Shown here: in pieces, positions 1-6,806 of the stretch
Layout of the letters: the number at the start of each line of letters is the position of its first letter
How positions within the stretch are numbered: the first letter of the stretch is position 1
From: an uncultured Eubacteriales bacterium
Lineage (GTDB): Bacteria; Bacillota_A; Clostridia; Christensenellales; Aristaeellaceae
DNA: 13,955 nucleotides
Direction of reading: 5' to 3'
Assembly (NCBI GenBank): GCA_902766515.1
Contig: CACXEB010000201.1
Coordinates: forward strand, 1 to 13,955
Translations under genes and position numbers: made by a program
Notes under the pieces: generated by a model
What the model was told of the DNA's origin: nothing
The model's input: the letters and a program-made list of their open reading frames with translations, nothing else
Database searches by the model: none

Positions 1-20
1 CGCCCGGCTTTCAGCCGGGT

Positions 21-154
21 TTCGGCCTGCGGCCTCATCCGCCGGGTAAACCGGCGGACTCCGGGATTCCGTGCCGCAGAGGACAGTCTGGTACGGCGCT
101 GGGCTATGGGACTGGAGGCTATGGGATGGAGACGACGGTTCGGCCTGCGGCCTC
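21..154. repeat. Exact 16-nt direct repeat (two copies)
   Basis: TTCGGCCTGCGGCCTC occurs at 21-36 and again at 139-154. Each copy holds the interrupted palindrome GGCC-TGC-GGCC. The spacing of 118 nt and the absence of coding sequence suggest an intergenic repeat family rather than chance, but copy number elsewhere in the genome is unknown. Confidence 0.5.
38..58. repeat. Perfect 8-bp stem hairpin
   Basis: TCCGCCGG (38-45) and CCGGCGGA (51-58) are exact reverse complements around a 5-nt GTAAA loop. Another hairpin, CCCGGCT/AGCCGGG with a TTC loop, lies just before it at 3-19. They could be terminator stems or a dispersed intergenic repeat. The sequence alone does not decide. Confidence 0.55.
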
Positions 155-254
155 CCGCGCCATCGGATACTGTTGGGTATGCCACTGGAGAGGATGGCAT
201 AGATTTCTCGTTTCGGACGTTGGATTTCCCTGACTCGGTAGATGCAACACGTCA

Positions 255-1310
255 TCACAGGGCGCTGTATACGACGGGCGGACGGTACTCCTGCCAGGGA
301 TGCCGGACGGCTTCGGTCAGCAGCAGCCAGAAGACGGCGTCGTCCAGGGCGTCGGACAGGGGGTAGGGGGCGGGACCGCCCTGCAGGTATGCGTCCATGT
401 CCATGAGGAAGGCGGCGATGGCGTACTCGTCCTGGACGGTGTCCAGGTGGAGCTCCGGTGTCCAGGTCCGGCGGAGGTCGCGGAGGGCCTGGGTATCCAG
501 CGCGCGATAGGCGGGCGGAAGCTCGGGCATCAGGAAGAGCCGCTCGGGCTGGTTTTCCCCGTCCACGCTCATGACGATCCGGTCGCACCATTCGCCCTGG
601 TCGCCCCGGACGGTCAGGTGGCGGGAACGGATGAAGGTCCGGTACTGGACGGGCGAAAAGTCATATACGGCCGTCTTGCCGGAATCGAAGGTGATAAAGG
701 CGGTGTCCCGCTCCTCGGTGACGGTGGAACCGTCCAGGATCGCGCCGTAGCGGGAATCCGTGGCGACGACGCCGGCGGCTGTCCGCGCCGCGCGCAGGCT
801 GTAGGATTCCCCGCGCACGAGCAGCATCCGGCGGATCAGGCTGATGCCGTGGTAATCGTGCGCCAGCGACAGGGAGGCGGACAGCGGGCGCCCGATGCGG
901 CCCGTTCGGACCAGGTCCAGGCCGCGGGCGATGACGGGGTGGCGCTGGTATTGCTCGCAGCTGACGATTTTTGCGCCGCGTTCCCGGCTCAGGGCCCAGA
1001 TCCGGTCCAGCTGCGCCCAGGAAGCTCCGACCGGGGTCTCGGCGACCACCGGGTACCCGCGGAGCGCCCATTCCTCCGTGACGTCCGCCATATGTCCCCG
1101 GTCCACAGCCACGACCACGAAGTCCGGCCGGAACGCGAGGGCGTCTTCCAGCCGGTCGGTCGCCGGCGCGCCGGTATGGGCCGTCATCAGCGCCGCCTTC
1201 TGCGGCGAACGGCACAGGAACATGGCCCGGAACAGGTCCGGATGGGCCGCCGCGACGCGGGCAAAGTATTCCGCCCGGTATCCGGAACCTACGATCAGAA
1301 AGCTTGACAT
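255..1310 (-). CDS. Gfo/Idh/MocA-family NAD(P)-dependent oxidoreductase
   Basis: Predicted cytoplasmic dehydrogenase of 351 aa, the usual family length. The N-terminal Rossmann fold shows the dinucleotide-binding turn GSGYRA (residues 8-13) followed by a beta strand ending in LCRS. The sugar-oxidoreductase C-terminal domain includes CEQYQRHP (118-125) and HDYHGI (151-156), where a catalytic His is usual. The family's EKP motif reads ETP (91-93), so the usual lysine is replaced by threonine. The ATG at 1310 was chosen because a GGAGGAGG ribosome binding site lies 10 nt upstream and the Rossmann strand begins at once; an ATG 27 codons further upstream would run into the promoter. The gene stands alone and is divergent from recD2. 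The family acts on sugars, inositols and related polyols; the substrate cannot be read from the sequence. Confidence 0.88.
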   Translation of the reverse strand: MSSFLIVGSGYRAEYFARVAAAHPDLFRAMFLCRSPQKAALMTAHTGAPATDRLEDALAFRPDFVVVAVDRGHMADVTEEWALRGYPVVAETPVGASWAQLDRIWALSRERGAKIVSCEQYQRHPVIARGLDLVRTGRIGRPLSASLSLAHDYHGISLIRRMLLVRGESYSLRAARTAAGVVATDSRYGAILDGSTVTEERDTAFITFDSGKTAVYDFSPVQYRTFIRSRHLTVRGDQGEWCDRIVMSVDGENQPERLFLMPELPPAYRALDTQALRDLRRTWTPELHLDTVQDEYAIAAFLMDMDAYLQGGPAPYPLSDALDDAVFWLLLTEAVRHPWQEYRPPVVYSAL

Positions 1311-1353
1311 CTGCGTGAATCCTCCTCCTCTGACACGATGGTATGATGCGATC

Positions 1354-1382
1354 AATATACCTGCGGCCGGCGGACTTGTCAA
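1354..1382 (-). promoter_or_regulatory. Sigma-A-type promoter of the oxidoreductase gene
   Basis: Read on the minus strand, a perfect -35 box TTGACA (1382-1377), a 17-nt spacer and a -10 box TATATT (1359-1354). Transcription should begin near 1347, giving a leader of about 37 nt before the ATG at 1310. This supports the shorter start of the protein. Confidence 0.8.
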
Positions 1383-1386
1383 CCCG

Positions 1387-1413
1387 GTCACTGTTCACGC
1401 CGTGAGCAGTAAC
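1387..1413. promoter_or_regulatory. 27-bp near-palindrome, candidate operator
   Basis: Arms GTCACTGTTCAC (1387-1398) and GTGAGCAGTAAC (1402-1413) are inverted repeats matching at 10 of 12 positions around a 3-nt centre. It lies 4 bp upstream of the -35 box of the minus-strand oxidoreductase gene and about 40 bp upstream of the recD2 promoter. That placement suits an activator or repressor of the divergent pair. The regulator is not known and nothing here identifies it. Confidence 0.5.
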
Positions 1414-1452
1414 GTCAACCTGTTCTGATCCGGCGGTTCGTGAATCAGACTG

Positions 1453-1481
1453 TTGCGTCCGGAGGAAATTTGACGTATAAT
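1453..1481 (+). promoter_or_regulatory. Promoter of the recD2-comF-recO-mscS run
   Basis: A -35 box TTGCGT (1453-1458), a 17-nt spacer and a perfect -10 box TATAAT (1476-1481). Transcription would start near 1488, leaving a leader of about 60 nt before the GTG at 1551. The promoter shows that the open reading frame upstream of 1500 is not translated as part of RecD2. Confidence 0.75.
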
Positions 1482-1550
1482 TTACTTTACAGTAACGCGG
1501 ACCCCGGCGGGGATGCGCCGGGGCGGGCGATGGATCTGGAGGATGACGGC

Positions 1551-3776
1551 GTGCCTGATGAGGAACGGCTGACGGGGACCGTGGTCAGCACGGTGTTCCG
1601 GAACGAGGAAAACGGATACAGCGTCGTTTCTGTCATGACGGGCGCGCAGGAAACCGTCGTTGTGGGCGTGCTGCCGCCGCTCTGCGAAGGGGAGCGCGTG
1701 ACCTTTTACGGCGGATGGACGGAGCACCGGGATTATGGCCGGCAGTGGAAGGCCAACGGCTGTGAAATGGAGGAGCCGACCAGCCTGACCGATATCCTCA
1801 ACTACCTGGCGTCCGGCCAGGTGAAATACATCGGCAGGGCAACCGCCGAGCTGCTGGTGCGGACCTTCCGGGAGCGGACGTTCGACGCTCTGCTCAATGT
1901 GGAGGAGCTCGCGAAGGTCAAAGGGATCGGCAAAAAGCGCGCGAAAAACATCGCGCTCAGCTTCGCGCAGACCTATGGCGAGCGCCGGCAGATCATGTTC
2001 CTGCAGCGCAACGGGGTGCCCCCGGCGCTGGCGCAGCGGATCGCCCGGGCGTTCGGGAAGGAGACGGAGGCGGTGATGCGCGCCAACCCGTACCGCATCA
2101 TCGACGAGGTGGAGCGCGTTGGTTTCCGCACGGCGGACCAGATCGCCCTGAAAATGGGCATGTCGGCGGACAGCGACACACGGCTGCAGTACGGCATCAA
2201 ATATGTCCTGGAGGAGGCGGCCGCGACCGCGGGCCATACCTGCCTGCCGATGAAAACGGTCCGGGACCGCGCGGCGGAGCTGCTGCGATGCTCCCCGCAG
2301 CGCCTGGAGGTCCCGCTGAACGGGCTCCTGGTCCAGCGGGACCTGATCCTGTCGGAATCCGACGGGGAGGAGCTGGTCTGCCTGAGTGGCCTGTACTATG
2401 CCGAAGTGGAAACCGCCATGCGGCTGGTGAAGCTGATGCTGACCGCTGTACAGGACGAAATCCGTCCGGACGATCCCCGCATCGCCGCGTTTGAGCGCCG
2501 TTACGGCATCCGGCTGTCGGAGCAGCAGAAGCAGGCGATCGTGGGCGCGGTCTCCCGGGGTGTCTACGTGATCACGGGCGGGCCGGGCACCGGCAAGACG
2601 ACGATCATCCGCTGCATCCTGTGGCTGCTGGGCGAAGACAGCGGGGCGGTGCTGACCGCGCCGACCGGCCGCGCCGCCAAGCGCATGAGCGAGGCGACCG
2701 GCGCCGAGGCCCAGACCCTTCACCGCCTGCTGGTGTTTGACGCCAAGTCGGGCCATTTCCAGCACAACGAGGATGATCCACTCAAGACCGGCTGCGTGAT
2801 CGTGGACGAAATGTCCATGGTGGATATCTACCTGATCCGCAGCCTGCTGCGCGCGCTGACGGACGGTACGCGGCTGATCATGGTGGGCGACCAGGACCAG
2901 CTGCCGAGCGTCGGCGCGGGCAACGTGCTGAAGGACATCCTGCAGTCCGGCGCCGTGCCCTATACGCGGCTGACGGGGATCTACCGCCAGGAGGAGCACA
3001 GCATGATCGCCCTGAACGCCCACCGCATCAACGAGGGGGAAATGCCCGTCCTCAACCAGAAGGCGTCTGATTTTTTCCTGGACAGGCAGGCCAGCCCCCG
3101 CGCCGCGGCCAAGACCATGATCGGGCTGTGCCGGGAGCGGCTGCCCGCGTTCCTGCGGATCAACGACAGCCTGCGCGACATCCAGGTGCTGTCGCCCCAG
3201 AAGAAGGGCCCTGTCGGCGTGCTTGAGCTCAACCGGCTGCTGCAGGAGGCTTACAATCCGCCGGCCGAAGGCAAGCCGGAGCTGGAATCGGGCGATGTGG
3301 TCTTCCGGCCGGGGGACAAGGTGATGCATATCCACAATGACTATCACCTGAGCTGGGTTACGGACAAGGGCCAGACCGGGGACGGCGTCTTCAACGGCGA
3401 TATGGGCTTCGTCCGGTCAGTGGACACGGAGGAAGATACCCTGACCGTGCTGTATGACGAGGAGCGGCTGGTGACCTATACGCGCGGGGAACTGGACGAG
3501 CTGGACCTGGCGTACTGCACCTCCGTGCACAAGAGCCAGGGCAGCGAGTTTCCGGTGGTCGTCATGCCCGTCATGCGGGGACCGCAGATGCTGATGACCC
3601 GCAACCTGCTGTATACCGCCGTCACCCGGGCACGGCGGCTGGTGGTGCTGGTGGGCTCGGAGGAGGCCATCCGCGCCATGGTGGACAACAACTATGTGAC
3701 CAGGCGCTACACCGGGCTGTGCGACCGGCTGAAGGACCAGATCTCCGCCGATCCGCCGCAGCTCAGCTTCGACTGA
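1551..3776 (+). CDS. recD2: RecD2-type SF1B DNA helicase
   Basis: ATP-driven 5'-3' single-strand DNA helicase of the RecD2/YrrC family, acting in DNA repair without RecBC. It is 741 aa from the chosen start, normal for the family. Features in order: an N-terminal OB-like region (about 1-85), a helix-hairpin-helix VKGIGKKRAKNIA (from 123), Walker A GGPGTGKTT (343-351), Walker B VIVDEMSMVD (DE at 419-420), motif III GDQDQLPS (from 446), and late motifs VHKSQGSEF (from 659) and YTAVTRARR (from 688). The GTG at 1551 is preferred because GGAGG lies 8 nt upstream. An ATG at 1530 lacks a good binding site, and frames opening at 1440 begin upstream of the promoter. It is the first gene of a tight run, with comF beginning 1 nt after its stop. 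Confidence 0.93.
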   Translation: MPDEERLTGTVVSTVFRNEENGYSVVSVMTGAQETVVVGVLPPLCEGERVTFYGGWTEHRDYGRQWKANGCEMEEPTSLTDILNYLASGQVKYIGRATAELLVRTFRERTFDALLNVEELAKVKGIGKKRAKNIALSFAQTYGERRQIMFLQRNGVPPALAQRIARAFGKETEAVMRANPYRIIDEVERVGFRTADQIALKMGMSADSDTRLQYGIKYVLEEAAATAGHTCLPMKTVRDRAAELLRCSPQRLEVPLNGLLVQRDLILSESDGEELVCLSGLYYAEVETAMRLVKLMLTAVQDEIRPDDPRIAAFERRYGIRLSEQQKQAIVGAVSRGVYVITGGPGTGKTTIIRCILWLLGEDSGAVLTAPTGRAAKRMSEATGAEAQTLHRLLVFDAKSGHFQHNEDDPLKTGCVIVDEMSMVDIYLIRSLLRALTDGTRLIMVGDQDQLPSVGAGNVLKDILQSGAVPYTRLTGIYRQEEHSMIALNAHRINEGEMPVLNQKASDFFLDRQASPRAAAKTMIGLCRERLPAFLRINDSLRDIQVLSPQKKGPVGVLELNRLLQEAYNPPAEGKPELESGDVVFRPGDKVMHIHNDYHLSWVTDKGQTGDGVFNGDMGFVRSVDTEEDTLTVLYDEERLVTYTRGELDELDLAYCTSVHKSQGSEFPVVVMPVMRGPQMLMTRNLLYTAVTRARRLVVLVGSEEAIRAMVDNNYVTRRYTGLCDRLKDQISADPPQLSFD

Positions 3777-3777
3777 C

Positions 3778-4542
3778 ATGCTGCCCCACCTGCTGAGCCC
3801 CCTCGGGGCGCGGTGCGCCGCCTGCGGTGTGACCCATGACGTGATGGCGGGCCTGCCCCTGTGCCCGGACTGCGCGCGCCGGCTGATCCGCGCCGCGCAT
3901 GAGGGCGCAGCCCTGTGTCCGCGCTGCCTGAGCGCCCTGCTGCCCGGCCAGGCCTGCCCCGTGTGCCGGCGGGACCCGGACCGGCTCATCAGCCGGACCT
4001 ACGCACCGTACCGGTACCGGCAGACAGTCCGGAGCCTGATCCTGAACCTGAAATTCGCGGGCAACACGCAGGCGGCGGCCCTGCTGGCCCCCTGGATGGC
4101 GCGGGCCGTGCGCGAAGCGGGCGACGCGGTGCTGATGCCGGTGCCCCTGGGCACGAAGCGGCTGAGGGAGCGCGGATACAACCAGGCGCAGGTGCTGGCC
4201 GTGCTGGTGGGCCGGCTGACGGGCCTGCCGGTTCGGGAAGGTCTGGCACGCGTCCGGGAGACGAAGCGGCAGTCCAGCCTGGGGTCGGTCCGGGAACGGC
4301 AGCGCAACCTGCGGGATGCGTTTGCGCTCAGGCGGGATTTCATATGCCCGGACAAGCCCATCGTGCTGGTCGACGACGTGCGCACCAGCGGCGCGACGGC
4401 CCTGGCCTGCGCGCGGGCGCTGCGGGAGCAGGGCGGGGCGGCCGACGTTCGGCTGCTCTGCGCGGCGATCGCTCCGGGCGCGGGAAAGACGGTCCGGCCG
4501 GCCCGCCGGAAGCGGCGGATATTCCACAGGAAAGGATCGTGA
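3778..4542 (+). CDS. comF: ComF family phosphoribosyltransferase-like protein
   Basis: 254 aa with the two parts of ComF/ComFC proteins. An N-terminal zinc ribbon region carries four CxxC pairs (C13/16, C29/32, C47/50, C60/63). The C-terminal PRTase fold holds the PRPP loop VLVDDVRTSGAT (196-207). The family signatures KRLRERGYNQAQ and TKRQSSLGSVRERQRNL are also present. ComF family members are needed for DNA uptake in naturally competent bacteria; the exact reaction is unsettled, and many carriers are not known to be competent. The start lies 1 nt after the recD2 stop without a clear ribosome binding site, so translation is probably coupled. No other competence gene is in the window, so a general single-strand DNA or repair role alongside RecD2 and RecO is equally possible. 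Confidence 0.9.
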   Translation: MLPHLLSPLGARCAACGVTHDVMAGLPLCPDCARRLIRAAHEGAALCPRCLSALLPGQACPVCRRDPDRLISRTYAPYRYRQTVRSLILNLKFAGNTQAAALLAPWMARAVREAGDAVLMPVPLGTKRLRERGYNQAQVLAVLVGRLTGLPVREGLARVRETKRQSSLGSVRERQRNLRDAFALRRDFICPDKPIVLVDDVRTSGATALACARALREQGGAADVRLLCAAIAPGAGKTVRPARRKRRIFHRKGS

Positions 4543-4543
4543 C

Positions 4544-5269
4544 ATGGCTTACCTGACCACGCAGGCCATCGTGCTGCACCAGGCGGATTACCGGGAGAAC
4601 GACCGCATGCTGTCCCTGCTGTCCCCGGATCACGGGCTGCTGGAGGCGCTGTGCCGCGGCTGCAAGAAGCCGGGCAGCCCGCTGATGGCGGCGGCCCAGC
4701 CTTTTACCTGCGGGGAATATGTGCTGTACCAGGCCAAGGGCCGCACGACGGTCACGTCGTTTGAACTGATCGACAGCTTTTATCCCCTGCGGGAGGATTA
4801 TGAGCGGCTCAGCTACGCGGCCTGCATGCTGGAAATCATGCGGCTGCAGGCGCTGCCGGGGGAGGGAAGCGGCAAGCTGTACCTGCTGCTCGCGCGCAGC
4901 CTCAAGCGGCTGTGCTATCTCCCGCTGGCACCGCGGGCGGTCACGGCCGCGTTCCTGCTGATGGACGCCGCGCTCAGCGGCTGGCGGCCGCAGCTGGACG
5001 CCTGTGTGGCCTGCGGGCGGATGCTGTCGCCCCAGGAGCCGGTTTTCCTGGATGTGGAGGGCGGCGGCCTGCGCTGCAAGGCGTGCGTGACCGCGCAGAC
5101 CCCCGCGCTGCCGCTGACTGCGGGCCAGGCGGCCTGGCTGCGCGACGTCATGCGCAACGGCATTGAAAAAACGGCGTGCCCGCCCCGGGACGCGCCGTTC
5201 ACCCCCCTGCTGCGCTATCTGGAGGCCCGGTTGGACGTCCGGATCCACAGCGCCAAATCACTTCTCTGA
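4544..5269 (+). CDS. recO: DNA repair protein RecO
   Basis: 241 aa, typical length. RecO works with RecR (and RecF) to displace SSB and load RecA onto single-stranded DNA, and anneals complementary strands. The N-terminal OB fold begins TTQAIVLHQADYRENDRML, and the HGLLEALCRGCKKPGS stretch is the usual RecO signature. A helical domain follows, with a zinc-binding module CVACGR (from about residue 153) and CKACV about 25 residues later. The ATG at 4544 has AGGAAAGGA 7 nt upstream and begins 1 nt after the comF stop, so the longer frame reaching back to 4316 is only overlap with comF. The gene is co-oriented with recD2 and comF, forming a recombination and repair cluster. Confidence 0.92.
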   Translation: MAYLTTQAIVLHQADYRENDRMLSLLSPDHGLLEALCRGCKKPGSPLMAAAQPFTCGEYVLYQAKGRTTVTSFELIDSFYPLREDYERLSYAACMLEIMRLQALPGEGSGKLYLLLARSLKRLCYLPLAPRAVTAAFLLMDAALSGWRPQLDACVACGRMLSPQEPVFLDVEGGGLRCKACVTAQTPALPLTAGQAAWLRDVMRNGIEKTACPPRDAPFTPLLRYLEARLDVRIHSAKSLL

Positions 5270-5285
5270 CAAGGAGGTTCCCATC

Positions 5286-6089
5286 ATGGATTTTCAGTTT
5301 TCTGACCTGGTCACGTACCTGAAGACACAGGGTATCGGCCTGCTGCGCGGCATCCTCATCCTGGTCCTCGGCTTCTTCCTGATTCACTGGGTCACCAAAC
5401 TGGTGAAGCGCAGCGACCGGATGACCCGCATTGAGCCGACCATCCGCGGTTTCCTGGAAAACCTGATCAGGCTCCTGATGTATGTGGTGGTCATCCTGAC
5501 CGCCGCCAACGTCATCGGCATCCCGATGACCTCGCTGCTCACGCTGGTGGCCAGCGCAGGCGTGGCGATCTCGCTCGCGATGCAGGGCGCCCTCAGCAAC
5601 CTGGTGGGCGGCATGATGCTGCTGATCCTGAAGCCCATCAAGGTGGACGAGTACATCAAGGCCGGGGAGATCGAAGGCACCGTCAAGCGGATCAGCGCGT
5701 TCTACACGGAGCTCTCCATGCCGGACAACCGCTTTGTCAACGTCCCGAACTCCTCCCTGACCAACACCGCGATCATCAACTTTACCCGGCAGGGGACCCG
5801 CAGGATGGACATCGCCTTCAGCGTCGGGTACGGGTCGGACCTGGCCCTGGTCAAGCGGGTGCTGATGGACGTCGTCAACGCCAATCCCGCGGTGCTGCGG
5901 GATCCTGAGCCGGTGGTCCGGCTCACGGAGTGCGGCGACAGCGCCCTCAAGATGACGATTCGCGCGTGGGCAAACAACGCCGATTACTGGGACGTCAATT
6001 TCTACCTGCTGGAGGAGGGCAAGCTGGCGCTGGACCGCGCGGGCGTGGAAATCCCCTATCCGCAGGTGGACGTGCACATGAAATCATAA
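5286..6089 (+). CDS. mscS: Small-conductance mechanosensitive channel, MscS family
   Basis: 267 aa, close to E. coli MscS. It is an inner-membrane channel that opens under membrane tension and releases solutes on osmotic downshock. Three membrane helices are visible: 18-38, 60-80, and the pore helix 84-115 with its Gly/Ala pattern AGVAISLAMQGALSNLVGG. The cytoplasmic beta domain contains VNVPNSSLTNTAIIN (151-165), the family's conserved turn, followed by the alpha/beta C-terminal domain. The ATG at 5286 follows AAGGAGG by 9 nt, 16 nt after the recO stop. It is the last gene of the run and is followed by a strong hairpin. Its functional link to the repair genes is unclear and may only be shared transcription. 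Confidence 0.92.
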   Translation: MDFQFSDLVTYLKTQGIGLLRGILILVLGFFLIHWVTKLVKRSDRMTRIEPTIRGFLENLIRLLMYVVVILTAANVIGIPMTSLLTLVASAGVAISLAMQGALSNLVGGMMLLILKPIKVDEYIKAGEIEGTVKRISAFYTELSMPDNRFVNVPNSSLTNTAIINFTRQGTRRMDIAFSVGYGSDLALVKRVLMDVVNANPAVLRDPEPVVRLTECGDSALKMTIRAWANNADYWDVNFYLLEEGKLALDRAGVEIPYPQVDVHMKS

Positions 6090-6090
6090 A

Positions 6091-6134
6091 CGCCCGCCGG
6101 GCCGGCCGCTTAACGCGGCGCGGTCCGACGGGCG
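6091..6134. terminator. Hairpin between convergent mscS and DUF1858-like genes
   Basis: A long GC-rich inverted repeat: 6091-6109 pairs with 6114-6134 around a TTAA loop, with one mismatch, one G-U pair and one bulge. It starts 2 nt after the mscS stop and ends 10 nt before the stop of the minus-strand gene. A T-rich tract follows on the minus strand (TTTATGATTT), while the plus strand has only ATCATTTT some 10 nt later. A bidirectional terminator is the likeliest reading. Confidence 0.65.
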
Positions 6135-6144
6135 CCGGAAGGAA

Positions 6145-6372
6145 TCATTTTCCTTCGTGCTCGTCGATCAGCTTCTGAAGCTCCGGGATAATCTTATTCA
6201 CCGGAAAGCCGCTGAGCCGGCTGACGTCCGCGATGTTTGAGCGGCGGATCAGCGCCCTGCCCACGGCGGTGCGCGCGATCTTCAGGCGCGGGTCCATGGA
6301 CGCGACGGTGTCGATCAGCCAGGGATACGCCTCGGCCAGGTCCTGCAGGCGGGTTTCTTCATTCAGCTGCAT
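6145..6372 (-). CDS. Small DUF1858-like protein
   Basis: 75 aa, cytoplasmic, no membrane segment or cysteine. The pattern LQDLAEAYPWLIDTVASMDP, then helices ending SNIADVSRLSGFPVNKIIPELQKLID, matches the DUF1858-type helical domain: a Leu-rich first helix with YP, then a segment like the usual 'atl.e.A...g.....ll..l'. Such domains occur alone or at the N-terminus of iron-centre repair (ScdA-like) and DUF438 proteins; their molecular job is unclear. The ATG at 6372 has AAAGGA about 10 nt upstream. The winged-helix gene lies immediately upstream on the same strand, with 28 nt between, so the two are probably co-transcribed. Assignment is by eye to the domain pattern. Confidence 0.7.
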   Translation of the reverse strand: MQLNEETRLQDLAEAYPWLIDTVASMDPRLKIARTAVGRALIRRSNIADVSRLSGFPVNKIIPELQKLIDEHEGK

Positions 6373-6400
6373 GGTGGATCATCCTTTCTCGGTATGTTTG

Positions 6401-6721
6401 TCAGACCCGGTGCGCGCGCAGGCGGTAGCCGGTGCGGTAAACGGTGTCAATCGTCTTGAAGCCGATCTTTTTGCGCAGGCGCTGGATATGGACATCCACG
6501 GTACGCGTATCGCCCGGCGACAGGTAGCCCCACGCGGAACGCAGAAGCTCCTGACGGGAGACCGCTTCTCCCGCATGTTCGGCAAGCTGTGTCAGCAGCA
6601 GGTACTCCTGCTCGGTCAGTGTACTGCGCGCACCGTCCAGGTAGATGGAACGGTCCCGGTCGTCCAGGTACAGCTGCTTGGCCGCTTCGTTGGCCGGTTG
6701 GCACATTAACAGACTGCTCAT
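6401..6721 (-). CDS. Stand-alone OmpR/PhoB-type winged-helix DNA-binding protein
   Basis: 106 aa containing only a Trans_reg_C domain. Visible are the N-terminal beta strands (LYLDDRDRSIYLDG), the helix TEQEYLLLTQLAEHAG, the SRQELLRSAWGY segment, the recognition helix TRTVDVHIQRLRKKIG (about 72-87), and the C-terminal wing strand IDTVYRTGYRL. No receiver domain precedes it: the ATG at 6721 has a near-perfect GGAGGTGAT site 4 nt upstream, and the divergent promoter region follows at once. A longer in-frame start at 6781 would run through that binding site. It probably binds DNA constitutively or is controlled by partners rather than by phosphorylation. It is divergent from the DnaD-family gene. 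Targets are unknown; autoregulation is plausible. Confidence 0.85.
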   Translation of the reverse strand: MSSLLMCQPANEAAKQLYLDDRDRSIYLDGARSTLTEQEYLLLTQLAEHAGEAVSRQELLRSAWGYLSPGDTRTVDVHIQRLRKKIGFKTIDTVYRTGYRLRAHRV

Positions 6722-6772
6722 GAGTATCACCTCCGCATATACAGACGGAGGACTTCGCCGTTTTGTTGCGAA

Positions 6773-6803
6773 TTGTTTCAAATGTTCACAATTTTGTCAT
6801 AAT
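6773..6803 (+). promoter_or_regulatory. Weak candidate promoter of the DnaD-family gene
   Basis: TTGTTT (6773-6778) and CATAAT (6798-6803) with a long 19-nt spacer. Transcription would begin close to 6810, giving a leader of only about 15 nt. The whole 6760-6810 stretch is AT-rich against a GC-rich background, as expected of a promoter region, but the exact boxes are uncertain. Confidence 0.35.
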
Positions 6804-6806
6804 TCA
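6785..6806 (+). promoter_or_regulatory. PhoB-box-like 11-bp direct repeat
   Basis: TTCACAATTTT (6785-6795) is followed directly by GTCATAATTCA (6796-6806), with 7 of 11 positions equal and a period of 11 bp, the spacing used by OmpR/PhoB-type dimers. GTCATAA equals the core of the E. coli PhoB half site. It lies in the 103-nt gap between the winged-helix gene and the DnaD-family gene and overlaps the probable promoter of the latter. Confidence 0.4.

Larger units (their letters stand above)
1..254. other. Non-coding region with hairpins and short repeats
   Basis: No convincing gene lies here. The stretch holds a 7-bp stem hairpin (3-9 with 13-19), a second hairpin with an 8-bp perfect stem and a GTAAA loop (38-45 with 51-58), an exact 16-nt repeat containing the palindrome GGCCTGCGGCC (21-36 and 139-154), a 14/15-nt tandem repeat (103-117 and 118-131), and an inverted repeat TATGCCA/TGGCATA (178-184 and 195-201). 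It lies downstream of the minus-strand oxidoreductase gene, so some hairpins may act in termination. None is followed by a long T-run on either strand. The gene on the far side is outside the window. Confidence 0.6.

Noticed and set aside
3..19. Hairpin CCCGGCT/AGCCGGG as a definite rho-independent terminator
   Set aside because: Only three T residues follow it on the plus strand and the upstream gene is outside the window, so it is described within the non-coding region instead.
106..366. An 86-codon plus-strand reading frame in the hairpin-rich first part of the window
   Set aside because: It runs through tandem repeats and into the antisense of the oxidoreductase gene, has no convincing ribosome binding site and resembles no known family.
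300..1307. A 335-codon plus-strand reading frame antisense to the oxidoreductase gene
   Set aside because: It is low in complexity and rich in Gly, Val and Asp, as expected of the complement of a GC-rich gene. The minus strand carries a clear protein family with promoter and ribosome binding site.
1440..1550. N-terminal extension of RecD2 starting at 1440
   Set aside because: The extension would include the TATAAT promoter element and has no family resemblance; the GTG at 1551 has a good ribosome binding site.
1482..3347. A 621-codon minus-strand reading frame opposite recD2
   Set aside because: The protein is rich in His, Arg, Gln and Pro without any domain pattern. It mirrors the well-supported RecD2 frame in GC-rich DNA.
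4316..4543. N-terminal extension of RecO starting at 4316
   Set aside because: It overlaps the PRPP-binding part of comF in another frame, and the RecO fold begins exactly at 4544.
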